Assembly (NCBI RefSeq): GCF_015529805.1
Contig: NZ_CP064654.1
Coordinates: forward strand, 1,364,001-1,428,000
Origin: Qipengyuania soli
Lineage (GTDB): Bacteria; Pseudomonadota; Alphaproteobacteria; Sphingomonadales; Sphingomonadaceae
Direction: 5' to 3'
Length of the DNA: 64,000 nt
Position 1 is the first letter of the stretch. Every line of letters starts with the position of its first letter. Below are positions 1-8,965 of the stretch, in pieces. Made by a program: the position numbers and the translations under genes. The notes beneath the pieces are model-generated. The model did no database searches. It saw nothing but the letters and a program-made list of their open reading frames with translations, and had not been told where the DNA came from.

Positions 1-1299
1 CGCAGCTTCGACCAAGGCCGCACGCCTGACAAGTTTGCAGCTATGCAGGATCAGGGACTGGTCCTTCACCCGCAGGACGGCAGTGGCATCGTTTCGAAGG
101 ACCAGATTCTCGTCGCCTCGGCCGCGATCGAAGATACCGTTCCCGAAGTTCAGCGCGCCAGGGAACTGGGGTGCCTGCGCCTCACCCGGGCGGAGCTGAA
201 TTCGATCCTGTTCAACACCAGCGGAGCAGGTCTCGCGATTGCCGGGACCAGCGGCAAGTCGACCGTGACGGGCATGCTGGGCTGGATCCTGCATGCGTGT
301 GGGCGGGAGCCGACGATCATGAACGGCGCGGTGATGAAGAACTTCGTCTCGCCGGAGCGGCCTTATGCCAGTGCAGTCGTTGGCAGCCAGTCGATCTACG
401 TCAGCGAAGTGGACGAAAGCGACGGGTCCATCGCGCTTTATCGTCCGGCGGTCGGCGTGCTGCTCAACGTCAGTCTCGACCACAAGAGCATGGAGGAACT
501 GCGCCAGCTTTTCGGCGACTACCTCGAACGCAGCCGTATCGCGGTAATCAATGCCGACGATCCCGAAGCTCTGGCGCTGCTGCCGCGTGCGAAAGAAGTC
601 ATCACTTTCGGGATCGAACAAGAGAAGGCCCAGATCGGTATCGTGCCCGGCTCTATCGCCGAGGGACCGGTTCGGCAGGCAGCGCTCGTGGTGGACCGCC
701 ACGACGGTAGCGAACACGCCCTGCGCCTCGCCCTCCCCGGCAGGCACAATCTTTCCAACGCCCTCGCGGCGATTGCCGGAGCAGCGGCTGCCGGCATACG
801 GGTGGCCAGTGCCGTCGCGGCCTTGGCCGATTTCCAGGGCCTGGCGCGGCGATTCGACATTGTCGGCACCACTGTTGCGGCAATTACCGTCATCGACGAC
901 TTCGGCCATAATCCGGAGAAATGCGCTGCGACGCTGCGGACCCTGCGCGCGCACCCGGGCCGCGTCATCGCCTTCTTCCAGCCCCATGGCTATGGCCCGC
1001 TGCGCCAGATGGGCCACGAACTCGCCGAGACTTTTGCTCACGAGCTGGAGCCCGATGACCGCGTGATCCTGTGCGACCCGGTCTATTTCGGCGGCACTGT
1101 CGATCGCAGCGAGGGGAGCGAAAGGATCGTGCGCATGGTCGAGGAAGCCGGTGGCCGTGCTGACTACATCCCGAGCCGCAAGGCAGTGGGCGACCGCATC
1201 GTCAGCATCGCGTCACCGGGAGACCGCATCGTGGTGATGGGCGCACGCGACGATACGCTGAGCGACTTCGCCCGCGATATCTTCCAGCGCCTGTCCTAG
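1..1299 (+). CDS. MurC/Mpl-like Mur ligase, 5' end outside window
   Basis: ATP-dependent Mur ligase of the MurC/Mpl group, which joins an amino acid or peptide to a UDP-MurNAc-type substrate in peptidoglycan synthesis or recycling. The frame is open from base 1, so the first ATG at 43 is probably internal; the N-terminal Rossmann glycine motif lies upstream. Visible are a P-loop written GTSGKST (bases about 244-264), the DESDGS motif of the MurC group, an LDH segment of the central domain and a complete C-terminal domain. The usual MurC/Mpl P-loop is GTHGKTT, so this is a divergent paralogue whose exact substrate I cannot name. Its stop overlaps the stop of the convergent GST gene by 3 bases. 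Confidence 0.85.
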   Translation, partial: RSFDQGRTPDKFAAMQDQGLVLHPQDGSGIVSKDQILVASAAIEDTVPEVQRARELGCLRLTRAELNSILFNTSGAGLAIAGTSGKSTVTGMLGWILHACGREPTIMNGAVMKNFVSPERPYASAVVGSQSIYVSEVDESDGSIALYRPAVGVLLNVSLDHKSMEELRQLFGDYLERSRIAVINADDPEALALLPRAKEVITFGIEQEKAQIGIVPGSIAEGPVRQAALVVDRHDGSEHALRLALPGRHNLSNALAAIAGAAAAGIRVASAVAALADFQGLARRFDIVGTTVAAITVIDDFGHNPEKCAATLRTLRAHPGRVIAFFQPHGYGPLRQMGHELAETFAHELEPDDRVILCDPVYFGGTVDRSEGSERIVRMVEEAGGRADYIPSRKAVGDRIVSIASPGDRIVVMGARDDTLSDFARDIFQRLS

Positions 1300-1934
1300 A
1301 TCGCGCCGGGGCCTGCGCTCTCGCGATCCCAGGCACGGCGGAAACCTTCACGTGCCTTGAGGCGATCACGGTAAGCCTTGAGGCTGTCCGGCACGCCTTC
1401 ATCAAGCCCGACACGCTCGGCCAAGACCAGCGCATAGCCGCAACATATGTCGGCCACCGTGAAGCGGTCTGCGCAGAGATAGTCGCGCGTTTCGAGACGC
1501 TGTTCGAGCTTAACCAAACGCTTCCAGAACCACTTGGCATAGGCGTGGCCAGCCTCTTCCCAACCCTTGTCCTTTTCGAACAGGGCGAACCGCATGTAGA
1601 CTGTCTGCGGGAAGGTGATCGTTGCGTCGGCGTGGTAAGTGAAATCGCAATAGGCCGCGTAGTCCGGCTCGCCCGGGGCAATTGCGAGATCGGTGTACCC
1701 GCACTTGGTCGCAAGATAGTGGGCGATCGCGCAGCTTTCGGTCATGCGAGCCTCGCCGTCGACAAGCATGGGTACCGTGCCGAGAGGATTTATCTCCAGA
1801 TATTCGGGCGCCTGGAACCGTGGCGGGAACGGAAGGAGTTTCAACTCGATCTCGATACCAGCTTCCTCCGCAGCCCAGGTGGCGCGAAATCCGCGCGAAC
1901 GTGCGCAGGTATAAAGGAGCGGTACTTCAGTCAT
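1296..1934 (-). CDS. Glutathione S-transferase
   Basis: Cytosolic GST of 212 residues, expected to conjugate glutathione to electrophiles. It shows the N-terminal thioredoxin-like half with an LYT..RS start, the cis-proline segment LGTVPML and the glutathione-binding TES (about residue 65), followed by an all-helical C-terminal half with the FTVADI N-capping box. Substrate cannot be read from sequence. It starts 8 bases inside the end of the DUF808 gene upstream on the same strand, so the two may be co-transcribed. Confidence 0.9.
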   Translation of the reverse strand: MTEVPLLYTCARSRGFRATWAAEEAGIEIELKLLPFPPRFQAPEYLEINPLGTVPMLVDGEARMTESCAIAHYLATKCGYTDLAIAPGEPDYAAYCDFTYHADATITFPQTVYMRFALFEKDKGWEEAGHAYAKWFWKRLVKLEQRLETRDYLCADRFTVADICCGYALVLAERVGLDEGVPDSLKAYRDRLKAREGFRRAWDRESAGPGAI

Positions 1935-2874
1935 GCGAGTGCGGGCCTAGCCGAAGGACCTTGTGAAGGAGGAAGGCGATGAGGAAGCCAAGCACCAGCC
2001 CGACGACAGCCGAGGCAAGGGCGTAGGAAAGCCAGCCCAGCACGCCTGCCAGAGCCCCTGTCGCCATCTCGACGGCATGCTGAAGATTGTGCGCAATATC
2101 GGCAGGACCATGCACGCCGAGTTCTTCGAGGCCGTGCAGGATGATTCCGCCGCCTACCCACAGCATCGCAATTGTGCCGACAAAAGAGAGGATAGTGAGC
2201 ACCTTAGGCATGGCATGCACCAACCAGCATCCGAAGCGTTCGGTCGCCGGCCGTTCGCTCTTGGCAAGGTGTAGGCCGATATCGTCCATTTTCACGATCA
2301 GCGCGACGGCGCCATAGATGCCGAAGGTTATCGCAACGCCCACAAGCGCGAGCACACCCGCGCGAACAATCAGCGATTCATCCGCGACGGACGAAAGCGT
2401 AATCGCCATGATCTCGGCGGAAAGGATGAGGTCGGTCCGGATCGCGCCGTTGACCCGCTGCTTTTCGAAGACGGCCATGTCCTCGATCGGGTCTTCCAGA
2501 GTGTCGCCGTGCTCTTCGCCGGTCAGCCACTCCATGACCTTCTCGGCCCCTTCATAGCTTAGATAGGCACCGCCGAGCATGAGGATGGGAGTTATGGCCC
2601 ACGGCAGGAAGGCGCTGAGCAGGAGGGCTGCCGGCAGGAGGATGACCAGCTTGTTGAAAAGGCTCCCCCGGGTGATCTTGGCAATGATCGGAAGCTCGCG
2701 ATCGGGCGTAAAACCGGTCACGTAGTTCGGCGTTACGGCAGCATCATCGATGACAACACCCGCAGCCTTCGAACCCGCTTTGGATGCGGCCACGCCTACA
2801 TCGTCTATCGAAGCGGCGGCTGCACGGGCGATCACGGCCACGTCATCAAGCAGGGCGACAAGTCCACCGGGCAC
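1927..2874 (-). CDS. DUF808 (YedI-like) inner-membrane protein
   Basis: Uncharacterised polytopic membrane protein of 315 residues. I start it at a GTG (2872-2874) preceded by AAGGAG with 6-base spacing, giving the family N-terminus (V/M)PGGLVALLDDVA; the frame is open further upstream, to 3129, but that part is not family-like and would overlap rpsF on the other strand. Several hydrophobic segments are visible, e.g. LVILLPAALLLSAFLPW and the C-terminal LVLGFLIAFLLHK, plus a histidine near the very end. Function is unknown for the family. Confidence 0.88.
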   Translation of the reverse strand: MPGGLVALLDDVAVIARAAAASIDDVGVAASKAGSKAAGVVIDDAAVTPNYVTGFTPDRELPIIAKITRGSLFNKLVILLPAALLLSAFLPWAITPILMLGGAYLSYEGAEKVMEWLTGEEHGDTLEDPIEDMAVFEKQRVNGAIRTDLILSAEIMAITLSSVADESLIVRAGVLALVGVAITFGIYGAVALIVKMDDIGLHLAKSERPATERFGCWLVHAMPKVLTILSFVGTIAMLWVGGGIILHGLEELGVHGPADIAHNLQHAVEMATGALAGVLGWLSYALASAVVGLVLGFLIAFLLHKVLRLGPHSHD

Positions 2875-3065
2875 GCAAATCTCCTTCGTTTCACACCCAA
2901 TGCCGCCCTGCCCGCACCGTTCCAAGGTCGCAAGCCTTGCATTCCCCGCAAATCCGGCTATGTGCGCGCATCCCTCGCTTCCGGGCAGGGATTCGAAGAA
3001 AGCCGGAGGGGCCCCGCAATCCCGCGGATCAGCCAGCGATCGGCCCGAAGTGAAAGGAAGTCCAC

Positions 3066-3431
3066 ATGGCTCTTTATGAGCACGTGTTCCTTGCGCGCCA
3101 GGATCTGAGCCAGGCTCAGGTCGATGCATTGGCAGCGCAGGCTACCGAGATTGTCGAGAAGAACGACGGCAAGGTCACCAAGACGGAGACTTGGGGCCTC
3201 AAGAACCTCGCCTACAAGATCGACCGCAACCGCAAGGCGCACTTCGTTCTGCTCAACATCGAGGGCCCCGGCTCCGTCGTTGCAGAACTCGAGCGCCAGA
3301 CCCGCATCAACGAAGACGTGATCCGTTACATGACGATCGCCGTGGACCAGCACGAAGCTGGCCCGTCGGTCATGATGCGCAAGAACGAACGCGACAAGAA
3401 GCGTCGCGAAAACCGTGAGGAGCGCGACTGA
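3066..3431 (+). CDS. rpsF: 30S ribosomal protein S6
   Basis: Ribosomal protein S6, a 16S rRNA-binding protein of the small-subunit platform that pairs with S18. The [13 protein letters not shown] start and the RMNEDVIRY-like segment (here [10 protein letters not shown]) are family signatures; 121 residues with a basic tail after residue 105. It has a Shine-Dalgarno AAAGGAAG and is followed by rpsR and rplI in the classic order; its last base is the first base of rpsR. The C-terminus ends EERD rather than in the Glu-Glu of the E. coli RimK substrate, which matters because rimK lies 4 kb away. Confidence 0.98.
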   Translation: MALYEHVFLARQDLSQAQVDALAAQATEIVEKNDGKVTKTETWGLKNLAYKIDRNRKAHFVLLNIEGPGSVVAELERQTRINEDVIRYMTIAVDQHEAGPSVMMRKNERDKKRRENREERD

Positions 3432-3655
3432 TGGCCCGCCCGTTTTTCCGCCGCCGCAAGTCCTGCCCGTTCTCGGGCAAGAACGCCCCCGCGATCGACT
3501 ACAAGGATGTGCGCCTCCTCCAGGGCTTCATGTCCGAGCGTGGCAAGATCGTCCCGAGCCGCATCACCGCCGTCAGCGCGAAGAAGCAGCGTGAACTGGC
3601 CAAGGCCATCAAGCGCGCCCGCCACATCGGCCTGCTGCCGTACATCGTGAAGTAA
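3431..3655 (+). CDS. rpsR: 30S ribosomal protein S18
   Basis: Ribosomal protein S18, 74 residues, a usual length. The [12 protein letters not shown] start and the [12 protein letters not shown] and RRHIGLLP-like (here [10 protein letters not shown]) segments are diagnostic. It begins on the last base of rpsF (TGATG arrangement), so translation of the two is probably coupled. Confidence 0.98.
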   Translation: MARPFFRRRKSCPFSGKNAPAIDYKDVRLLQGFMSERGKIVPSRITAVSAKKQRELAKAIKRARHIGLLPYIVK

Positions 3656-3668
3656 GAGGAGAAGGCAC

Positions 3669-4283
3669 ATGGATATCATTCTCCTCGAACGTATCGAGAA
3701 GCTCGGCACCATCGGCGACGTCGTCACCGTGAAGGACGGCTATGCCCGCAACTTCCTGCTCCCGCAGAAGAAGGCACTGCGCGCCAACGAAGCCAACAAG
3801 AAGGTCTTCGAAGCGAATCGCGACCGCCTGGAAAAGGAAAACGCGGAACGCCGCACCGAAGCCGAAAAGGCCGGCCAGAAGGTCGAAGGCGCAGAGATCG
3901 TCCTGATCCGCGCGTCGTCGAACACCGGCCAGCTCTACGGTTCGGTCAATGTCCGTGACATCGCCCTTGCTCTCGGCGAGCAGGGCCACGAGATCGACAA
4001 GAAGCAGGTGATCATGGGTCATCCGATCAAGACCATCGGCATGCACGATGTTCGCGTCGACCTGCACCCCGAAGTCTCGATCACGATCAAGGCCAATGTC
4101 GCCCGTTCGGACGACGAGGCTGAACTGCAGCGCCAGGGCGTCGACGTCATGGCTGCCATGTTCGAAGAAGATCAGGCTGCCGAAGGCGGCGCCGGTTTCA
4201 CCGAAGCCGTCGACCCCACGCTCGAGCCCGGCGAAATCCCCGCCGACATGCTCGAAGGCAGCGAGAGCGAAGAAGAGGCCTGA
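3669..4283 (+). CDS. rplI: 50S ribosomal protein L9
   Basis: Ribosomal protein L9. The N-terminal domain with MDIILLERIEKLG, GYARNFLLPQ and K-rich linker, then the long helix and the C-terminal rRNA-binding domain (GKLYGSV-like LYGSVNVRDI; VRVDLHPEV). At 204 residues it is longer than the usual 150 because of an acidic tail (about residues 155-204) that is common in alphaproteobacterial L9. Shine-Dalgarno GAGGAGAAGG sits just before the ATG. A strong terminator follows. Confidence 0.97.
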   Translation: MDIILLERIEKLGTIGDVVTVKDGYARNFLLPQKKALRANEANKKVFEANRDRLEKENAERRTEAEKAGQKVEGAEIVLIRASSNTGQLYGSVNVRDIALALGEQGHEIDKKQVIMGHPIKTIGMHDVRVDLHPEVSITIKANVARSDDEAELQRQGVDVMAAMFEEDQAAEGGAGFTEAVDPTLEPGEIPADMLEGSESEEEA

Positions 4284-4314
4284 GCCTGCTTCGAAACTCT
4301 CTCAAGAGAACAAG

Positions 4315-4346
4315 AGGGCGCGATCCGCAAGGGTCGCGCCCTTTTT
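4315..4346 (+). terminator. Rho-independent terminator after rplI
   Basis: A 12-bp stem (4315-4326 with 4331-4342, one G-T pair) closes a GCAA tetraloop and is followed by TTTT. It ends the rpsF-rpsR-rplI unit. Confidence 0.9.
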
Positions 4347-4425
4347 GTAATATACCCCTGCCATGTGGCATGGGGCCAAAACGATAAACGCCAACGATAA
4401 ACACAAGAGGCAGGAGTAAACGCCC

Positions 4426-5865
4426 ATGGAAAATATCGACCAGGTCCTCGACCGGCTCGAGGCCGTCTACGAAACCGCAGTCCTTCGGCTGCGCGAGGAT
4501 GTCATCGCCTACGGTCGCAACCGCGATCTTCCCGCACCCGAGCGCCGCGCCGACGGCAGCTATGCCTATCCCGAACTGCGCCTGCGCTTTCGCGGCGGCG
4601 AACAACCGGAAGACCGCAACCGTGCCTTTGGCCGCCTCAATGCGCCGGGCCTTTACACCACCACGGTTACCCGCCCGGCACTGTTTCGCGACTATCTCAA
4701 GGAACAGCTCGAACTGATCTCGGAAAATTACGAGGTCGAGGTTGAGGTCGGCTCCTCGCGCCAGGAAATCCCCTTCCCCTATGTGCTCGATGGCGAGGCC
4801 AGTTCGGTACTCGTCGGAGTAGATCCCAACTCGGTCGCTCGCCACTTCCCCTCAACCGAGCTTGCCGACATCGGTGACGAGCTGGCGGACGGCATGATCC
4901 TTGGCGGCGCAGACGACGCCATCCCACTTTCGCTGTTCGATGGCCTGCGCACCGATTTCAGCCTTGCGCGTCTTGCCCACTATACCGGGACGGCGCCCGA
5001 GCACTTCCAGCGCTTCATCCTGTTCACCAACTACCACCGCTATGTCGACGAATTCGTCGATTGGGCGGGCGCACAGCTGGGCGAGAACGGTTACACTGCG
5101 CTGGCCGGCGCCGGTGGTCTCCTGCTCACCGAGAAGACCGAAAACGCGCGCGAACAGTTGTCCGATACCGCGTGGCGACGTCACCAGATGCCGGCCTATC
5201 ACCTCGTCGGTCCCGACCACGAGGGTATCACGCTGGTGAATATCGGCGTCGGACCTTCAAACGCGAAGACGATTTGCGACCACCTCGCCGTACTGCGCCC
5301 CGAGGCCTGGCTGATGATCGGCCACTGTGGAGGCCTTCGTCCGAGCCAGAAGATCGGCGACTACGTACTCGCGCATGCATACCTGCGCGACGACCACGTG
5401 CTCGATCCCGTCCTTCCGCCGGAGATTCCCCTGCCCGCCATCGCCGAGGTCCAGCAGGCTCTCGCCAAGGCCGCCGAAATGGTGTCGGGCGAACATGGTG
5501 CCGATCTCAAGAAGCGCATGCGCACCGGCACCGTAGTCACCACCGACGACCGTAACTGGGAGCTTCGCTATACCCAGTCGGCCCACCGCATGAGCCTCAG
5601 TCGCGCAGTCGGGGTCGACATGGAAAGCGCTACCATCGCCGGACAGGGGTACCGCTTCCGCGTCCCCTACGGCACGCTGCTATGCGTTTCGGACAAACCG
5701 CTTCACGGCGAAATCAAGCTGCCCGGCCAGGCTAACAAGTTCTACGAAGAAGCGATCGCGGCCCATCTCGAGATCGGCGTCACCGCCTGTCGCCTGCTAC
5801 GTGACGAGGGGCCGAGGCTCCACAGCCGCAAACTGCGCGCTTTCAACGAGCCGCCGTTCAGGTGA
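4426..5865 (+). CDS. amn: AMP nucleosidase
   Basis: Hydrolyses AMP to adenine and ribose 5-phosphate, a purine-salvage and adenylate-control step in the cytoplasm. 479 residues, the usual length. The N-terminal AMP nucleosidase domain (residues about 1-190, PGLYTTTVTRPALFRDYL) is followed by a nucleoside-phosphorylase-like catalytic domain with IGHCGGLRPSQKIGDYVLAHAYLRDD and the GVDMESATIAGQGYRFRVPYG segment. Start chosen by AGGAG nine bases upstream. A short gap separates it from the SDR gene. Confidence 0.95.
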   Translation: MENIDQVLDRLEAVYETAVLRLREDVIAYGRNRDLPAPERRADGSYAYPELRLRFRGGEQPEDRNRAFGRLNAPGLYTTTVTRPALFRDYLKEQLELISENYEVEVEVGSSRQEIPFPYVLDGEASSVLVGVDPNSVARHFPSTELADIGDELADGMILGGADDAIPLSLFDGLRTDFSLARLAHYTGTAPEHFQRFILFTNYHRYVDEFVDWAGAQLGENGYTALAGAGGLLLTEKTENAREQLSDTAWRRHQMPAYHLVGPDHEGITLVNIGVGPSNAKTICDHLAVLRPEAWLMIGHCGGLRPSQKIGDYVLAHAYLRDDHVLDPVLPPEIPLPAIAEVQQALAKAAEMVSGEHGADLKKRMRTGTVVTTDDRNWELRYTQSAHRMSLSRAVGVDMESATIAGQGYRFRVPYGTLLCVSDKPLHGEIKLPGQANKFYEEAIAAHLEIGVTACRLLRDEGPRLHSRKLRAFNEPPFR

Positions 5866-5896
5866 TAAGCTCCCCTTGATTGTAGGGGAGAGATGG

Positions 5897-6670
5897 ATGT
5901 CGGAAACACCGAACCGATCGCGATCAATTGCCGGACGTGTCGCTATCGTGACCGGCGCCGCCAGCGGAATGGGGCGCGCTACTGCAAGGTTGTTCGCCGA
6001 ACAGGGTGCCAAGGTCGCGGTGACCGATCTCGACGTAGCGGCCTGCCAGGAAGTTGCGCGAGATTGCGGGACTAATGCCAGGCCCTATGCGCTCGATGTT
6101 GGTGACGCAGACGCTATCAAGCGTGTGGTTGCTCAGGTCGCGGAAGACTTCGGCGGGATCGACATCCTCGTCAACAATGCCGGCGTTTCCAGCTTCTGCC
6201 CCCTCGACGAGGGCGATGCCTACGAGGAAATCTGGGCTCGTTCGCTTGCAGTCATGCTCACCGCCCACCAGCGAATGGTCCGGGCTGCCCTCCCCCACCT
6301 GCGCAAGAGCGATGCGGCGCGGATCGTCAATATCGCTTCGACCGAAGGTCTCGGTGCAACACCCGGAGATACACCTTATGTCGCCGCCAAGACCGGCGTG
6401 ACCGGGCTGACCCGTGGCCTGGCGGTCGATCTCGGGCCCGAAGGGATCACGGTCAATTGCATCTGTCCCGGCCCAATCAGCACGGCGATGACCGACAAGG
6501 TGCCGGACGAACACAAGGTGATCTTCGCCAAGCGTCGCACTGCCTTGAAGAGATATGGCGATCCCGAGGAAGTCGCGCACATGACGCTCTCTCTCGTTCT
6601 ACCCGCTGCAAGCTACATCACCGGTGCGGTCATCCCGGTCGATGGGGGACTGATGGCGCGAAACGCGTAG
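5897..6670 (+). CDS. SDR family NAD(P)-dependent oxidoreductase
   Basis: Classical short-chain dehydrogenase of 257 residues. TGAASGMG (19-26) is the cofactor loop, an aspartate at the end of the second strand (TDLD) suggests NAD preference, NNAG is present, and the active site is a Ser followed by YVAAK; the IPVDGG end is typical of SDRs of the 3-oxoacyl-ACP reductase kind. Start at 5897 follows GGGGAG; the reading frame extends upstream over the end of amn but without homology. The physiological alcohol or ketone cannot be named. Confidence 0.9.
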   Translation: MSETPNRSRSIAGRVAIVTGAASGMGRATARLFAEQGAKVAVTDLDVAACQEVARDCGTNARPYALDVGDADAIKRVVAQVAEDFGGIDILVNNAGVSSFCPLDEGDAYEEIWARSLAVMLTAHQRMVRAALPHLRKSDAARIVNIASTEGLGATPGDTPYVAAKTGVTGLTRGLAVDLGPEGITVNCICPGPISTAMTDKVPDEHKVIFAKRRTALKRYGDPEEVAHMTLSLVLPAASYITGAVIPVDGGLMARNA

Positions 6671-6722
6671 TTTAGTTGACTTCCATCCATTCGCCGATGA
6701 TCCGTGCGGCATCAGCCGGATC

Positions 6723-7538
6723 CTAGAAGGGATGGAAATGGGTCATGTCCGGACGGTAAAGGTCGCGCCCATAAGGGATCGCAGCGGCCAGCCCGGGCCA
6801 GGTCGGTGAAGACTTGAAGTCGTGCATTCCCAATTGCTTCGCCCGCACCACCAGGGTTGGGCAGGCTAGCTTTCGCGCAGCATCGAGAACTCCAGGATTG
6901 CTGCGGCTGGTCATGTAGACGCTCGCCTCCGTTTCCGGGGCGCAGGCGAGCACCATGCCTTCCCCATCTGTTGCCGGTAGCAGTCCGAAGCGAGAGTAAT
7001 CTTCGAACACTCGCCCATCGAACAGGTCATAGGGATCGCGACTGCGAAACCTGTCGATCATTTCTTCGACGCCGGCGAACCGGTTCTTGCGGCGAGAAGT
7101 CGGATGATCCTCGATCGGATCGGCGCCTTCATAGAGCTCCGGTGAAAGCACCACAGGGTCGAAAAGGACGAGCCGCGAGAACAGGTCAGGATTGTCGGCG
7201 GCGCATTGGAGGATGGAATGCGCGCCCATCGAATGGCCGATGCCTTGCGCGGCCCCTACACGCGCTTCCGCCAAAACGGCAGCAATGTCGCGGGCGAACT
7301 CGATCCAATGCTCAATTCGGACACTTTGCGAACGGCCGTGCCCGCGCATGTCGAGTTGAAGGATATGGCGTTTGGGAAAAAACTCGGCGATGGCATCGAA
7401 TACACGGCCGTGGAAGCCGGTTGCATGCGCGAATACCATTGTCGGGGCGCTGCCGCGGAATTGCTCTCCACGCTCCCACCAAGCGAGTTTGACGCCTTCG
7501 CGAGTGGTCGTGTGAAGGGTGGCCGGATCCTCAGTCAC
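6723..7538 (-). CDS. Alpha/beta hydrolase, C-terminus cut by an in-frame TAG
   Basis: Alpha/beta-hydrolase fold protein of 271 residues; GHSMG (101-105) carries the nucleophile Ser103 and the catalytic histidine is likely the one in DMTHFHP near the end. The TAG at 6723-6725 looks like a nonsense mutation: the same frame continues without a break for 16 sense codons (DPADAARIIGEWMEVN) to a TAA at 6672-6674, one base short of the end of the convergent SDR gene, and that peptide looks like the usual C-terminal helix of the fold. The intact gene would be 288 residues. It overlaps rimK by ATGA, so it is the third gene of a rimB-rimK-hydrolase unit. It may still be functional because the catalytic residues precede the stop. 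Confidence 0.85.
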   Translation of the reverse strand: MTEDPATLHTTTREGVKLAWWERGEQFRGSAPTMVFAHATGFHGRVFDAIAEFFPKRHILQLDMRGHGRSQSVRIEHWIEFARDIAAVLAEARVGAAQGIGHSMGAHSILQCAADNPDLFSRLVLFDPVVLSPELYEGADPIEDHPTSRRKNRFAGVEEMIDRFRSRDPYDLFDGRVFEDYSRFGLLPATDGEGMVLACAPETEASVYMTSRSNPGVLDAARKLACPTLVVRAKQLGMHDFKSSPTWPGLAAAIPYGRDLYRPDMTHFHPF

Positions 7539-8440
7539 CCCTTGCCTTTGGTCTTGGTCTTCCCTGCCTTGGCATTGGCGACGACGAAGTCGATGATCAT
7601 GCCGGCGATATCCTTGCCCGTCGCACTTTCGATGCCCTCGAGACCGGGCGAGCTGTTGACCTCCATGATCACCGGACCGTGATTTGACCGAAGCATGTCC
7701 ACGCCGCAGACGTTGAGGCCCATGCGCTTGGCAGCGCTGACGGCGGTCGACCGCTCTGCGGGCGTGATCTTGACCAGCTCGGCACTGCCTCCACGGTGGA
7801 GGTTGCTGCGGAAATCATCGGCTGCACCGGTGCGCTTCATCGCGGCGACAACCTTGCCGCCGATAACGAGCGCACGGATGTCGGTGCCGCCGGCTTCCTT
7901 GATGAATTCCTGGACGAGGATGTTGACGTTGGCGCCGCGGAACGCCTCGATCACCGACTTTGCGCTGCTCATGGTCTCGGCAAGCACGACACCGATGCCC
8001 TGTGTCCCTTCGAGCAGCTTGATCACCACCGGCGGTCCCTTCACCGCCTTGATGATTTCTTCTGCCTGCTTGGGGTCGTTTGCGTAGGCCGTCAGCGGCA
8101 GACCGATGCCGTGCTTGGCAAGGATTTGCATCGAGCGCAGCTTGTCGCGGCTGCGGCCGATGGCGACGCTCTCGTTCAATGGCCACACGCCGCTCATTTC
8201 GAACTGGCGCAAGACCGCAAGACCGTAGTTGGTGATCGAAGCCCCGATACGCGGGATGACTGCATCGTACTTCGCCACGGTTTCGCCATTGTAGCTGACC
8301 GTCGGACGATGGCTGGCGATATTCACCGTACATCGCAGCGTGTTGAGGATGTCGAGCTGGTGTCCGCGCTGCTCCGCCGCCTCCAGCAGCCGCTGGTGCG
8401 AATACAGGTTCGGATTTCGCGCCAGCATGGCGATCTTCAT
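7535..8440 (-). CDS. rimK: RimK-type ATP-grasp ligase (S6 glutamate ligase)
   Basis: ATP-grasp carboxylate-amine ligase of 301 residues, the size of E. coli RimK, which adds glutamates to the C-terminus of ribosomal protein S6. [21 protein letters not shown], the IPRIGAS segment, [15 protein letters not shown] (ATP-grasp phosphate loop) and the metal-binding [22 protein letters not shown] are all present. It overlaps the RimB-like protease gene upstream and the hydrolase downstream by 4 bases each. The last nine residues are lysine/glycine-rich. The S6 gene is in the same window but lacks the C-terminal Glu-Glu. Confidence 0.93.
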   Translation of the reverse strand: MKIAMLARNPNLYSHQRLLEAAEQRGHQLDILNTLRCTVNIASHRPTVSYNGETVAKYDAVIPRIGASITNYGLAVLRQFEMSGVWPLNESVAIGRSRDKLRSMQILAKHGIGLPLTAYANDPKQAEEIIKAVKGPPVVIKLLEGTQGIGVVLAETMSSAKSVIEAFRGANVNILVQEFIKEAGGTDIRALVIGGKVVAAMKRTGAADDFRSNLHRGGSAELVKITPAERSTAVSAAKRMGLNVCGVDMLRSNHGPVIMEVNSSPGLEGIESATGKDIAGMIIDFVVANAKAGKTKTKGKG

Positions 8441-8898
8441 GGCTTGTGACCCTTTTTGGTTTCCAGCTCCGGCGTCTGCAGCCAGGAATAGCCCGAATCG
8501 ACTACAAACCGGCGTCTTAGCGACGAGCGCCCGACAAGCATGGGAAATTTCATGTCCGAGCGGTTTGCGAGGCTGATCTCGGCGCGAAACTCAGCATCGC
8601 CGATCCGCATCGGCGTCTTGATGACGTAACGGTACTGTGTTTCGCCATTAGAACTGGTGATGCCACGAATGTCGACATGCACCGCTTCGCAGATCTGCCG
8701 CACTTTCTGCTGCGGGAAGTCGACCGCGAAGCGCACGTACTTCTGACCTTCACGCTCAAACTCTTCAAGCACCGTTGCATGCAGCGAAGAGGTTCGCGCG
8801 CCCGTATCGATCTTTGCCGGAATGCCCGACAGACCGAGTTCGGGCAGGTGGACCAGTTCGCGCCAGCCCACGACCGGCAAAACCTTGTTCTTCGCCAT
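8437..8898 (-). CDS. rimB: RimB-like retropepsin-type protease
   Basis: Small protein of 153 residues of the family often labelled ATP-dependent zinc protease, a retropepsin-like fold; in Pseudomonas the partner RimB modulates RimK and S6 glutamylation. The aspartyl motif [11 protein letters not shown] (Asp31) and the conserved C-terminal PMLVGRSSL are present. I start at MAKNK (8898), not at the upstream ATG 8919. ATGA overlap with rimK supports a shared role. Confidence 0.85.
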   Translation of the reverse strand: MAKNKVLPVVGWRELVHLPELGLSGIPAKIDTGARTSSLHATVLEEFEREGQKYVRFAVDFPQQKVRQICEAVHVDIRGITSSNGETQYRYVIKTPMRIGDAEFRAEISLANRSDMKFPMLVGRSSLRRRFVVDSGYSWLQTPELETKKGHKP

Positions 8899-8965
8899 CA
8901 GCAATCCCCCGCCCGGCAAGCCTCACGCTTGCCGGGTCGAGGTCCCATGGCAAAGATCGGTCGGA

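Noticed and set aside
2875-3065. S6:S18-binding leader RNA before rpsF
   Set aside because: The region is GC-rich and can fold, but I could not recognise the consensus bulge; a covariance search with the S6:S18 leader model would decide.
6723-6725. TAG as pyrrolysine or programmed read-through codon
   Set aside because: No pyl genes, no known read-through context, other genes of the window use TAG as plain stop (e.g. SDR, GST, trpF). A nonsense mutation is simpler.
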